This document shows positions 23,763 through 32,195 of a DNA stretch of 33,645 nt, piece by piece (position 1 is the first letter of the stretch; each line of letters begins with the position of its first letter). The translations under genes and the position numbers were made by a program. Source of the stretch: Blautia sp. MSJ-19 (GTDB lineage: Bacteria > Bacillota > Clostridia > Lachnospirales > Lachnospiraceae); assembly GCF_018918125.1 (NCBI RefSeq), contig NZ_JAHLQA010000018.1, positions 1-33,645 on the forward strand. Reading direction: 5' to 3'. The notes beneath the pieces are model-generated. The model saw nothing but the letters and a program-made list of their open reading frames with translations. It had not been told where the DNA came from and did no database searches.

Positions 23763-24671
23763 ATCATTATAGGAATTGATCATGGATATTATGCCATAAA
23801 AACTCCCCATGTGTGTTTCCCGACAGGACTGACCGGGTACGATTATGAGCCGTATACTATGCAGAATGTCCTGCAGTATAATGGGAAATTTTATGTGTGC
23901 GGAACCGGGCGGCAGACGCTGGTGAGAAGTAAGACTTCCAATGACAATTATTATCTTTTGACAATGGCAGCGATTGCCCAGGAGATCCGCTACCGCCGGG
24001 GAGAGCGGAAAACAGATGTAGTTCTGGCAGCCGGCCTTCCTTTGGCAAGTTTTGGCAGGGAGAAAAAAGGCTTCCGGGAATATCTGTTTCGGAAAGAGCA
24101 GCCTCTGCGTTTCCGGTATGAGGATGAGAGCTATGAGATACGGATTCAGGATGTAAAACTGTTCCCACAGGGTTACTCGGCACTGGCTCTCCACCCGGAA
24201 TGTGTTCGGGACGAGCCTTCTGTTCTTCTCGCAGACATCGGTGGATGGACCGTTGACCTGATGCGGCTGGACAACAGTGTTCCAAACGCCGCGACCTGCC
24301 GCAGCCTGGAGCTTGGTGTAATCCGGTGTGTGGATGAAATCACCGAACAGGTACGCAGAAATACCGGGCTGTCTGTAACGGACATTCAGATAGAACGTGT
24401 TCTGAACGGCCAGAGCTGCAGCATGGACCCGGCTGCAAAAGAAATTATTGTCCGGCAGGGAAGGCTTTACACGGAGAAAATACTGTCTGCAATTATGGAA
24501 GCCGGGTTTGATCTGAAGGCAATTCCGTCCGTGATCATGGGCGGCGGAGCTAGCATCTTGAAACGGCATGTGACACCGCAGGACGGGCTGTGTCAGCAAG
24601 TTTACCTGACAGACGTACACGCCAACGCTTCCGGCTATGAGCGGATTGTGGGGCAGATGTGCGCGAAGTAA
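23763..24671 (+). CDS. ParM/StbA-like actin-family segregation ATPase, non-standard start
   Basis: About 302 residues of an actin-like ATPase that segregates or maintains plasmids and integrative elements by filament formation. The phosphate-1 segment IIIGIDHGYYAIKTPH lies at the very start, DIGGWTVDLMRLD is the phosphate-2 loop (about 155-170), and GGGASIL near the end is the adenosine motif. The open frame begins after a TGA at 23757, and no ATG, GTG or TTG precedes the phosphate-1 strand. The best candidates are ATC (23763) or ATT (23766), just behind GGTG. Starting instead at the next GTG (23811) would remove the ATP-binding strand. The gene overlaps the next gene by 13 bp. Confidence 0.75.
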   Translation: MIIGIDHGYYAIKTPHVCFPTGLTGYDYEPYTMQNVLQYNGKFYVCGTGRQTLVRSKTSNDNYYLLTMAAIAQEIRYRRGERKTDVVLAAGLPLASFGREKKGFREYLFRKEQPLRFRYEDESYEIRIQDVKLFPQGYSALALHPECVRDEPSVLLADIGGWTVDLMRLDNSVPNAATCRSLELGVIRCVDEITEQVRRNTGLSVTDIQIERVLNGQSCSMDPAAKEIIVRQGRLYTEKILSAIMEAGFDLKAIPSVIMGGGASILKRHVTPQDGLCQQVYLTDVHANASGYERIVGQMCAK

Positions 24672-24952
24672 AGAGGCCTGTTTTCTCGTTCCGCCTGAAC
24701 CTTGATAACCCGGACCACAAAAAGGCATGGGAGATCCTGCAAAGTGTTCCGGATGGGCAGAAGAGCAACTATCTGGTTCAGGTGATTTTAAAAGATCAGG
24801 AAAACAACCAGCTGGAGAAAAGCATCCGGCAGGCAATCCGGGAAGAACTGGCAGGTGTTTCCATTTCAGGCTCCGGGGAAAGTGTTTCAAAGAAGGAAGA
24901 AATTCCATCCCAGATGCTGGATTTTCTCTCCGGGCTTGAGGATGCATTCTGA
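24659..24952 (+). CDS. Small ParR-like partner of the actin-like protein
   Basis: A 97-residue protein starting with GTG inside the end of the ParM-like gene, hence translationally coupled. The N-terminal half (FSFRLNLDNPDHKKAWEILQ, then QKSNYLVQVIL) resembles a ribbon-helix-helix-like adaptor, and the C-terminal half is an acidic helical tail ending MLDFLSGLEDAF. In ParM-type systems the second gene encodes the centromere-binding protein that links DNA to the filament, which fits this position. The assignment rests mainly on context. Confidence 0.6.
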   Translation: MREVKRPVFSFRLNLDNPDHKKAWEILQSVPDGQKSNYLVQVILKDQENNQLEKSIRQAIREELAGVSISGSGESVSKKEEIPSQMLDFLSGLEDAF

Positions 24953-25169
24953 AAAAGTCAAGTCTTTCCCGGCGATAAAATAGCCAAAATTCAAGCAGTC
25001 AAATTAGTATAAATCACGGATCTTTGAAAGGGGTGATGCCTATTGAATGTTATTAGATCTGCATCCTTTGGGGGCTTTTGAAAGCCTCATATTCGTTGGG
25101 TATTGTGAATAGCTTTCTGTCACGTTTTAGGGTATGTTGTGTGTAGAAAAAAGAAAGGAGAACAAACGC
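24953..25169 (+). other. Intergenic segment with possible promoter and tiny reading frames
   Basis: Contains an extended -10 element TAGTATAAAT (25006-25015), a Shine-Dalgarno-like AAAGGGGTGATG (about 25028) and short overlapping frames. One is a 21-codon ATG frame at 25047 (MLLDLHPLGAFESLIFVGYC); the other begins with TTG at 25044 and stops at a TGA after GGF. A short hairpin GGCTT/AAGCC (25073-25086) lies inside. It could be a leader peptide region, but nothing is proven. Confidence 0.3.
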
Positions 25170-25763
25170 ATGGAGATGAAAAACATATGCGGAAAGATCC
25201 CGGTAGAGCTGCATGAAAAGTTAAAACTGGAGGTCGAAGAGTTAGGAATCAGCATACCAAAATACCTTGAAATGGTAATCGAAGAACACATGACAAGAAA
25301 AGGAGAAAAGACGAACATGGCAGATTTAAGAACAGTAGCAGTACAGGTAACCGAGGATTTATTTTCCAGACTGAAAGCAGTCCTTGCCAAGAACGGCATG
25401 AAACAGAAAGACTTCTTAATCGGGCTTATCGAAGAGGCAATCGAAAAAGAGGAAGCCAAATGGAAAGCAGAGTCAGAGGAAGCCGAAGAAACAGAAGGAG
25501 AACCAGCAGAATCAGAAATGGAAGATCCTGAGACTGCGGAATCAGAACCGGATGAAGAGTCAGCAGAACCTGAAGCAGAAGAGCCTGAGACAGAAGCACT
25601 GGAAGCTGAAACAGACGGAGAAATGACAGAACCGGATGAAGCTGAAGCAGATGAAGAGCCGACAGAGCCAGAAAACGAAGAGCCAGCGGAAGCAGAGTCA
25701 ACAGAACTGGAAACCGAAGAAGCAGAAGAATCTGAGCCAGAGGAAGCGGAATCAGAAGAATAG
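25170..25763 (+). CDS. Ribbon-helix-helix-like protein with long acidic tail
   Basis: A 197-residue protein. Residues 1-95 hold two consecutive ribbon-helix-helix-like units, one from KIPVELHEKLKLEVEELGIS and another from RTVAVQVTEDLFSRLKAVLA followed by MKQKDFLIGLIEEAIEKEE. Residues about 100-197 are almost entirely Glu, Ala, Ser, Pro and Thr with irregular EPE/ESE repeats and a very strong negative charge. The tail could mimic DNA or act as a flexible spacer. The start is the ATG behind AAAGGAG; an earlier frame start lacks support. The low-complexity tail creates long false reading frames on the other strand. It precedes the methyltransferase and may regulate transfer or maintenance genes. 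Confidence 0.6.
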   Translation: MEMKNICGKIPVELHEKLKLEVEELGISIPKYLEMVIEEHMTRKGEKTNMADLRTVAVQVTEDLFSRLKAVLAKNGMKQKDFLIGLIEEAIEKEEAKWKAESEEAEETEGEPAESEMEDPETAESEPDEESAEPEAEEPETEALEAETDGEMTEPDEAEADEEPTEPENEEPAEAESTELETEEAEESEPEEAESEE

Positions 25764-25793
25764 ACATCAAAAAACAGAAACCAAGAGACTGAG

Positions 25794-25823
25794 ACGGTGC
25801 AGAGAAATCTGCACTGTTTTTTT
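25794..25823 (+). terminator. Intrinsic terminator between RHH and methyltransferase genes
   Basis: Stem GTGCAG (25797-25802) with CTGCAC (25809-25814), extended outward by ACG/TGT with one wobble, followed by seven T. The methyltransferase ribosome binding site comes right after. Confidence 0.7.
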
Positions 25824-25838
25824 CGCAGCGAAGGGAGG

Positions 25839-27140
25839 CTGATAGCCGGAACAATTCGATTTTTTGACCTTTTCAGTGGAATCGGAGGATTCCGAGAAGG
25901 GCTGCAAAGAGCAGGAGGCTTCGCCTGTGTCGGACATTGTGAAGCGGATGCGTATGCAGACCACAACTACCGGGTGCTGTTTGATACGGAAGGAGAGTGG
26001 TTCTGCAATGACGCAAGAAATATTGAAACAGAACGAATGCCGGACTTTGATCTTTTATGCGCGGGATTTCCTTGCCAGGCATTCTCCATCGCTGGACGAA
26101 GGGAAGGATTTGCCGATGCAAGAGGAACCCTTTTCTTCGAAGTTGCCAGACTGGTTGCAGACAAACGACCTGCGTATTTTCTCCTTGAAAACGTACCCGG
26201 TCTGCTTTCGCATGACAAAGGGCGGACGTTTCACACCATCCTCAGTACGCTATCTGAACTGGGGTATCATGTCGAATGGAAGGTGCTTAACAGCAAGGAT
26301 TTCGGAGTCCCACAGTCAAGGAAACGAGTGTATATTGTCGGATATCTTGATGGAAGATGTGCCGGAAAAATATTACCTTTCCCAAAAGCAAATGGAACAG
26401 CTCTTATACAAGTCCATGCTGGCAAACAGGGAGAAAGAGTCTACGCAGAAGAAGGACTGAGCTGCACATTGACAAGCGGGGCTGGTGGTATGGGTGGCAA
26501 GACTGGATTATACGAAGTCGGTATCCCAATCAAGGAAAACACCCGAAAAGGATACAAGATGGCTTATGAGGGTGACAGCATCGATCTCGGCTATCCGGGC
26601 ATCAACAGCCGCAGGGGAAGAGTCGGGCATGAGATCGCCCATACTCTGACGACCGGAAACCAGCAGGGGACACTGCATTTTGTAGATATTTCCCCTCCGC
26701 CGCTGGTGACAGAGGTTGCAAGATGTCTGAATACCAGACAGGATTCCAGCATCCATAACCACAGGGGCGAAAGCTCCGGGGTGCTGGTGGAAGAAACGCC
26801 AAGGGCAGTGCTGACACCGACCAGGGAAAAAGTCCGCCAGAATGGAAGAAGAATGAAAGAACCGGAAGAGCCAATGTTCACCATTACGGCAACTGACCGT
26901 CATGGAGTGATCTACCACGGCAGAATCCGCAGGCTGACGCCAAGGGAGTGTCTGCGGCTGCAGGGATACCGGGATGGTCAGATTTCCAAGATGGAAAAAG
27001 AAACATCGGATAACCAGCTTTACAAGCAGGCCGGGAACGGTGTCACCGTCAATGTCATCGAAGCAATAGGCAGAAACCTGAAAGCCGTGGATGAAGAAAT
27101 CCGAAGCAGCTCACCTGTTCCAGAAGCGAAGGGTGGGTGA
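25839..27140 (+). CDS. DNA (cytosine-5) methyltransferase, non-standard start
   Basis: About 433 residues of a C5 DNA methyltransferase. Motif I is FFDLFSGIGGFREGL (about 8-22), motif IV is GFPCQAFS with catalytic Cys79, motif VI is LLENVPGLL (about 120-128), motif VIII is QSRKRVYIVGY, and motifs IX-X are RLTPRECLRLQGY and QAGNGVTVNVIEAIG. It probably protects or marks element DNA; no partner nuclease is present. The SD AAGGGAGG (25831-25838) is followed by CTG ATA GCC instead of a usual start codon. The only usual start upstream is a GTG inside the preceding terminator stem (25797) with no site. The gene overlaps the amidoligase GTG by 4 bp. Confidence 0.85.
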   Translation: MIAGTIRFFDLFSGIGGFREGLQRAGGFACVGHCEADAYADHNYRVLFDTEGEWFCNDARNIETERMPDFDLLCAGFPCQAFSIAGRREGFADARGTLFFEVARLVADKRPAYFLLENVPGLLSHDKGRTFHTILSTLSELGYHVEWKVLNSKDFGVPQSRKRVYIVGYLDGRCAGKILPFPKANGTALIQVHAGKQGERVYAEEGLSCTLTSGAGGMGGKTGLYEVGIPIKENTRKGYKMAYEGDSIDLGYPGINSRRGRVGHEIAHTLTTGNQQGTLHFVDISPPPLVTEVARCLNTRQDSSIHNHRGESSGVLVEETPRAVLTPTREKVRQNGRRMKEPEEPMFTITATDRHGVIYHGRIRRLTPRECLRLQGYRDGQISKMEKETSDNQLYKQAGNGVTVNVIEAIGRNLKAVDEEIRSSSPVPEAKGG

Positions 27141-28096
27141 AGCAGATCGACTTAAAAGATCAGTATTTTGGTACAGAGATTGAGATGACAGGTATCAGCC
27201 GTTACAAGGCGGCTGCCGCTGTTGGAAGAATGTTCGGAACAGAGCCATATCATATCCGTTCTTACGATTCCTGGTGTGTAAAAGATTCAGATGGAAAAAC
27301 GTGGAAATTTTCAAGGGACAGCAGTATTGACTGTGAAAGGCTGGCAAATGGTACCGTAATAGATGCTGATGGAGATTATTCGACAGAGATGGTATCCCCA
27401 AAACTGGAATATTCGGAAATGGGGAAGCTCCAGGAAGTGGTGCGGTGTGTCAAAAACGCAGGTGCTTTTGTTAATTCCTCCTGAGGCATGCATGTCCATG
27501 TGGACGCATCCAACCATACACCAAGGAGTCTGAAAAATGCATTGACGATCATGTACTGCAAAGAGGACATTCTGTTCAAAGCATTAAAAGTGCAGACCAG
27601 CAGGGAAGATGAGTACTGTCAGAAAGTACGTCCTATGGTATTGGAGAAGATCCGCCGGATGCCCAACAGCACCATCACAATGGAAAAATTCAAAAGGGCA
27701 TGGTATGAGGGAAATGACGGAAGTTCCGAGCATTACAACTGGACAAGGTATTACGCATTAAACCTACATGCTGTTTTTTCCAAGGGAACACTGGAATGGC
27801 GCTGTTTTGAAAGCACCCTCCATGCAGGAAAAGTCCGGTCGAATATCACACTGGCACTTGCCATATCCGCACAGGCAATCAACCAATCCTGTACCCATGC
27901 AAAAAAGACGGAGATCGGGGATAACCCGGCATTTACCTTTCGTACCTTTTTGCTCCGCCTTGGATTGATCGGGGACGAATACAAAAATGTGCGGAAGCAT
28001 CTGCTTGCCAATCTGGACGGGGATAAGGCATGGCGGTATGAAAAAAGTACCTATGCCTGTCTGCAGAATCCAAGACGGACAGGTGATGCGAGATAA
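27137..28096 (+). CDS. Amidoligase family protein interrupted by an in-frame TGA
   Basis: A 319-codon frame broken by one TGA (27482-27484). The first part has YFGTEIEMTGISRYKAAAAV (glutamine-synthetase-like fold start) and EMVSPKLEYSEM, ending AFVNSS. Directly after the TGA, in the same frame, come GMHVHVDASNHTPRSLKNAL, ALNLHAVFSKGTLEWRCFES and the C-terminal helices. In this COOH-NH2 ligase family I expect SCG(I/M)HVHV here, so TGA replaces a conserved cysteine codon. Either the gene is a recent nonsense pseudogene or UGA is read as selenocysteine or another residue. Re-initiation at the ATG 27488 lacks a good site. The family forms amide bonds, often gamma-glutamyl. The GTG start overlaps the methyltransferase stop. 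Confidence 0.75.
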
Positions 28097-28107
28097 CAGA
28101 ATAATGA

Positions 28108-28142
28108 GAACAGACAGGCCGGGTGGAAACATCCGGCTGTTC
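28108..28142 (+). terminator. Hairpin upstream of the adhesin
   Basis: Composite stem GAACAG...CTGTTC outside and GCCGG...CCGGC inside with a GAAA-type loop, followed by TTAT. It may be an attenuator or partial terminator in the operon. Confidence 0.5.
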
Positions 28143-28181
28143 TTATGCAAAATGAAGAAAAAGAAGAAAGAGGTAGAAAAC

Positions 28182-30086
28182 ATGAAGAGTAAATATCAAT
28201 TCAGGCGAATCCTTTCAGGGGTGATGGCGGCAGTCACCATCTTATCCACAGTCATTTCACCGCTGACGGTGTATGCTTCGGAAGAGCAGAAAGCGGCGGA
28301 ACCGCTAGCGTATGAATCCGTAAAGGATCTGCTGGATGAAGAGGAAGTGGTAAAAGCCACCGATCTGGAGCTGGAAGTCGGACAGACATTTGATATTTCC
28401 AGTGACCATACCAATCTGGAAATCAAGGACGAAGGCAAAGTCAAAGTGACATTCCAGAAAGCAGAGAATGACGCCGGGGAGAGCTTCAGCACCAGCCATG
28501 CAGACACTTACCATGCCGTTTATTATGTGGAGCCAGTCAACCAGAACCACCCGGTTTATCAGATTGGGAGAAACCTGATCGTAAAAGAACCTGTGACAGC
28601 GTCTCAGAGTGAACCACAGGCAGAACAGGCAGTTACCGAAGAGGATACAGGTTCTGATGATGAGGAAGCTGCCTCGCAGGAAGAAACTGAGACAGTGCCT
28701 GTAGAGACAGAAATTGTTGAATCGGAGACAGCTGAATCTGAAACAGAGGAAGCTGAGACAGAAGAACCGGAAGAAACAGAATCCGAATTTCAGGATGGAC
28801 TTTCTGAATCCGAGTTTGATGCCGCATTAGAGGAATCCGAAACGGAAAATACAACCGATGAAGAATCCGGGCTGACACTCAGCGATGTTCTGGAGCAGGC
28901 AGGGGAACAGGATATTGACCTGATGGCAATGGAAGATGGGGAAACCGTTTCATTCACCGCAGTCAATACCAGTACAAGAGCAACCCAGGACGTGGATGTG
29001 ACAAGAGGGACTGCATACTATTATGCAGACTACGGTCTGGGCTCCTATGTAACCTATAAATATACCGTTAAATTTGGAAATGTGTCTGCAACTGCCTACT
29101 GTGTGCAGCCATCCAAAGCGGGACCTGGGGATGGTGTTTATAAGATTACCAAACTGGGTGACAGCAAAGCACTGGCAAAAGTGTGCTACTACGGAACCAA
29201 AGCATCTGGTGAAAATGGATTCTTTTCTGAAAAGCACCCTGATTTTTCTGCCGGAAAACAGTTTATCATCGTCCATCTGGCAGCGTCCTATGCCAATAAC
29301 AGCGGTGACGCTTTTTCTGGTACGAATGCTACCGGGCAGGCCCTTGCAAAAGAACTCTATGATTACTGCATGAGCCAGCCGGAGATCCCGGAAGTGGACA
29401 TGAGCTTTTCAAACGCAGATGTGACAGCATATATCAGCGGCAACAGCCAGAGAACAGAAGAGATCACATTCAAGGCATCCGAACTGCAGACCATCACCAT
29501 GAAGCTGCCGTCCGGTGTCAAGTTGCATAACGTGACAACCGGAAAAACCAGCAGTGCAGGTGCATCTGTAGAAATCTGCGGCGGTACCAAATTTTATTTA
29601 TCCGCACCGTTGACACAGGCTGTGGATGTCAAAGGGGAATGGTCTTCCACCATGAAAGGAAGCATCATCAAAGACTACTCCGCTTATAAGATCACCACCG
29701 GAAGCGAAACACAGGACCTTGCCCTGGTATTTGGTGAGGGCGTGACCGATGAGAAATATGTAGATTTTAAAGTATCATGGGTAAAACAGGCAACACTGGA
29801 GATCGTAAAGAAAGACCGCAAGAGCAACAAAGCCATCGCAGGTGCAGTCTATGGCGTTTACAGTGACAAGGACGGAAAGAACCTGATCACAAAGATGCCG
29901 GCCACAGATACCAACGGAGCTTCCAGCGTTACGATCACCAAAACACAGGATACCGTATACCTGAAAGAGATCTCTGTACCAAACGGATACCTGCTGGACA
30001 CCAAAGCCTACGACATAAAACTGGTGATCGGGGATAAGGACAGGCACACTTTACCCTGGACCTGCCGCTTGGAACTTATTATGTAA
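28182..30086 (+). CDS. Large surface adhesin, N-terminal part (frameshifted)
   Basis: About 634 residues. A signal peptide (MKSKYQFRRILSGVMAAVTI to about residue 36) is followed by a region rich in Glu/Thr/Ser (about 150-235). Next comes a domain with TRGTAYYYADYGLGSYVTYK and TAYCVQPSK that resembles a thioester-type adhesin domain (Cys near 310). The first CnaB-type beta domain follows (LEIVKKDRKSNKAIAGAVYG, YLKEISVPNGYLLD). The frame then runs into a stop at 30084 while homologous sequence continues in another frame. The SD AGAGGT precedes the ATG. The product would lack the wall-anchor signal and would probably be secreted unless the break is a sequencing error. Confidence 0.75.
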   Translation: MKSKYQFRRILSGVMAAVTILSTVISPLTVYASEEQKAAEPLAYESVKDLLDEEEVVKATDLELEVGQTFDISSDHTNLEIKDEGKVKVTFQKAENDAGESFSTSHADTYHAVYYVEPVNQNHPVYQIGRNLIVKEPVTASQSEPQAEQAVTEEDTGSDDEEAASQEETETVPVETEIVESETAESETEEAETEEPEETESEFQDGLSESEFDAALEESETENTTDEESGLTLSDVLEQAGEQDIDLMAMEDGETVSFTAVNTSTRATQDVDVTRGTAYYYADYGLGSYVTYKYTVKFGNVSATAYCVQPSKAGPGDGVYKITKLGDSKALAKVCYYGTKASGENGFFSEKHPDFSAGKQFIIVHLAASYANNSGDAFSGTNATGQALAKELYDYCMSQPEIPEVDMSFSNADVTAYISGNSQRTEEITFKASELQTITMKLPSGVKLHNVTTGKTSSAGASVEICGGTKFYLSAPLTQAVDVKGEWSSTMKGSIIKDYSAYKITTGSETQDLALVFGEGVTDEKYVDFKVSWVKQATLEIVKKDRKSNKAIAGAVYGVYSDKDGKNLITKMPATDTNGASSVTITKTQDTVYLKEISVPNGYLLDTKAYDIKLVIGDKDRHTLPWTCRLELIM

Positions 30087-32194
30087 AAGAAATTTCCGCA
30101 CCGGACGGTTTTGTATCCTCTGATGAGGTGCTGGAATTCGATGCCACCTATCAGGGACAGGACATCCTGACCATCAAGCTGAAATCTGTGAAGAAGAACC
30201 AGCCGACCACCATCGAAGTGACCAAATCTGACCTGACCACAGGCGTAGAGCTGAACGGGGCATCCCTTTCTGTTCTGGATAAAGATGGAAACGTGATCGA
30301 CAGCTGGACTTCCGTAAAGGATGAGCCTCATGTAATCAAATACCTGACTGTTGGAAAAACCTATATCCTCCGTGAATCCCTTGCACCGCTTGGCTATTTA
30401 AAGACCACGGATGTGGAATTCACCGTTCAGGATACCGCAGAAGTACAGAAAGTGGAAATGAAGGACGATGTGCCGAAAGCACTGCTGATCGTAAACAAGA
30501 AAGGTGAATTCCTTGACAAGATCACTCTGCTGGACAATGTCAAAGGCGTTGTGGAGCATTTCTTTGAGTACATCACAGGAAGCCTGACAGACGTTACCTT
30601 TGAGATTTACGCTGCAGAGGATATCAAAGCGGCCGATGGCGTAAGCCCGGATTATTATGTTAAGGACGAGCTGGTGGCAACTGTGACTACCGATGCAAAT
30701 GGTGTTGCAGAAGTATCTGACCTTCCGGTTGGAAAATACTATGTCAAAGAGGTAGGCACAGCATATGGTTATGTGCTGGATGAAGAACCACGATATGTAG
30801 ATCTTTCCTACCGTGACCAGGATACCCCGGTTGTTGTATACGATGAGGACTGGCAGAACAACCGCCAGAAAGTGAAAGTGAACGTCCTGAAGAAAGAAAA
30901 GGATACCGACCGTGTATTAAAAGGCGGCATCTTTGGACTTTATACCAGAAACGACATCCTGTCCGCATCTGGAAAGGTGCTGATGGAAGCTGACACCCTG
31001 ATCGAGCTAAAAACAACGGATGCAGATGGAAAGATTTCCTTTATTGCGGACCTGCCGATCGACGGAACCTATTATGTGAAGGAGCTGTATGCACCGGATG
31101 GATTTGTCACCACCGGAGAAGAGCAGGAATTTGTTTTTGAGTACCAGGGAGATAAAGAAGCAGAAGCGTCCTATGAGTTTGTATTTGAAAATGAGCCGAC
31201 AACCGTGGAACTTTCCAAAACCGATCTGACCACAGGCGAGGAACTGCCGGGTGCCAGATTACAGCTGACCGATGAAAACGGGGCTGTGGTTGAGGAATGG
31301 ACATCCACTGAGGAACCACACATCATCAAAGAACTGGTCGTAGGAAAATCTTATACCCTGACAGAGACCAAGCCGGCCGATGGATATGCCACTGCGGAAA
31401 GCATCACATTCACCGTGGAAAATACCGCAGAGACCCAGAAACAGGTGATGGAAGATGACGTGACCAAAGTGGAGATCAGCAAAACGGACATTACCGGAGA
31501 TCAGGAGATCGAAGGAGCCAAACTGACCATTACAGATGAGAATGGCAAGATTGTAGATAGCTGGACTTCCGGAAAAGAGCCGCACTATATCGAAAAACTT
31601 CCAATCGGCAAATACACCTTAAAAGAAGAGCAGGCTCCAAATGGTTATGTGGTAGCGGAAGAGATCACCTTCGAAGTGGCAGACACCGCTGAGATCCAGA
31701 AGGTAGCCATGAAAGACGATACCGCCAAGGGACGTCTGATCGTTGAGAAAACGGATAAGGATACCGGAGCCGCACTGAAAGGGGCAGAATTTGAACTAAG
31801 GGATGCCGATGGCAAAGTGGTAGAAACACTGACCACCGATGAAAACGGCCATGCAACCAGCGGACTGCTTGCAATCGGAACGTATAAGGACGGCAAATTT
31901 GACAAGGCAGCCACTTATTATCTGGTTGAAACCAAAGCACCGGAAGGATACCAGCTGGACGAAACAAAGCATGAAGTGACATTTACCTATGTAGATGACA
32001 AAACCCCGGTAATCGAAGTCATCCAGAAAGTGACCAATGAGAAGCTGCCGGATGATACCCCGTCTGTAAGCAACCCGAAAACAGGCGATGATACCAACCT
32101 CTGGATTCCTGTTTTGTGCCTGGTTCTTTCCGCAGGCGGTCTACTCGGCATGAGCCTGGCATCCAAGAGAAAGAAGAAAAAAGGGGGCAGATAA
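30038..32194 (+). CDS. Large surface adhesin, C-terminal CnaB repeats and sorting signal (frameshifted)
   Basis: Continuation of the adhesin in the -1 frame, open from 30038 and meaningful from FTLDLPLGTYYVKEISAPDG. It holds about seven further CnaB-type domains marked by YYVKE-AP-GY-like ends, some nearly duplicated (blocks beginning VELSKTDLTTGEELPGARL and VEISKTDITGDQEIEGAKL). It ends with the sorting signal NPKTGD, a hydrophobic helix and a KRKKKK tail. NPKTG fits a class B sortase such as the one encoded at 32690. There is no start codon or ribosome site for independent translation; the first internal ATG is at 30128. CnaB domains usually carry Lys-Asn isopeptide bonds that stiffen the stalk. 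Confidence 0.75.
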   Translation, partial: GQAHFTLDLPLGTYYVKEISAPDGFVSSDEVLEFDATYQGQDILTIKLKSVKKNQPTTIEVTKSDLTTGVELNGASLSVLDKDGNVIDSWTSVKDEPHVIKYLTVGKTYILRESLAPLGYLKTTDVEFTVQDTAEVQKVEMKDDVPKALLIVNKKGEFLDKITLLDNVKGVVEHFFEYITGSLTDVTFEIYAAEDIKAADGVSPDYYVKDELVATVTTDANGVAEVSDLPVGKYYVKEVGTAYGYVLDEEPRYVDLSYRDQDTPVVVYDEDWQNNRQKVKVNVLKKEKDTDRVLKGGIFGLYTRNDILSASGKVLMEADTLIELKTTDADGKISFIADLPIDGTYYVKELYAPDGFVTTGEEQEFVFEYQGDKEAEASYEFVFENEPTTVELSKTDLTTGEELPGARLQLTDENGAVVEEWTSTEEPHIIKELVVGKSYTLTETKPADGYATAESITFTVENTAETQKQVMEDDVTKVEISKTDITGDQEIEGAKLTITDENGKIVDSWTSGKEPHYIEKLPIGKYTLKEEQAPNGYVVAEEITFEVADTAEIQKVAMKDDTAKGRLIVEKTDKDTGAALKGAEFELRDADGKVVETLTTDENGHATSGLLAIGTYKDGKFDKAATYYLVETKAPEGYQLDETKHEVTFTYVDDKTPVIEVIQKVTNEKLPDDTPSVSNPKTGDDTNLWIPVLCLVLSAGGLLGMSLASKRKKKKGGR

Positions 32195-32195
32195 G

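Noticed and set aside
23715..24947. A 410-codon minus-strand frame opposite the ParM-like gene
   Set aside because: It has no motif, ribosome site or promoter, while the plus strand carries clear actin-family motifs.
20877..25120. Thirteen identical bases (TGAATAGCTTTCT) near 20877 and 25110
   Set aside because: Too short, no shared context, and likely chance; not interpreted as attachment sites.
25127..25966. A 279-codon reading frame on the minus strand
   Set aside because: It is the Ser/Ala-rich mirror of the acidic tail of the RHH gene and the start of the methyltransferase; it has no domain and depends on low-complexity sequence.
30038..30083. Programmed -1 frameshifting in the adhesin
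   Set aside because: No slippery heptamer of the usual form and no strong downstream structure; mutation or recombination is simpler.
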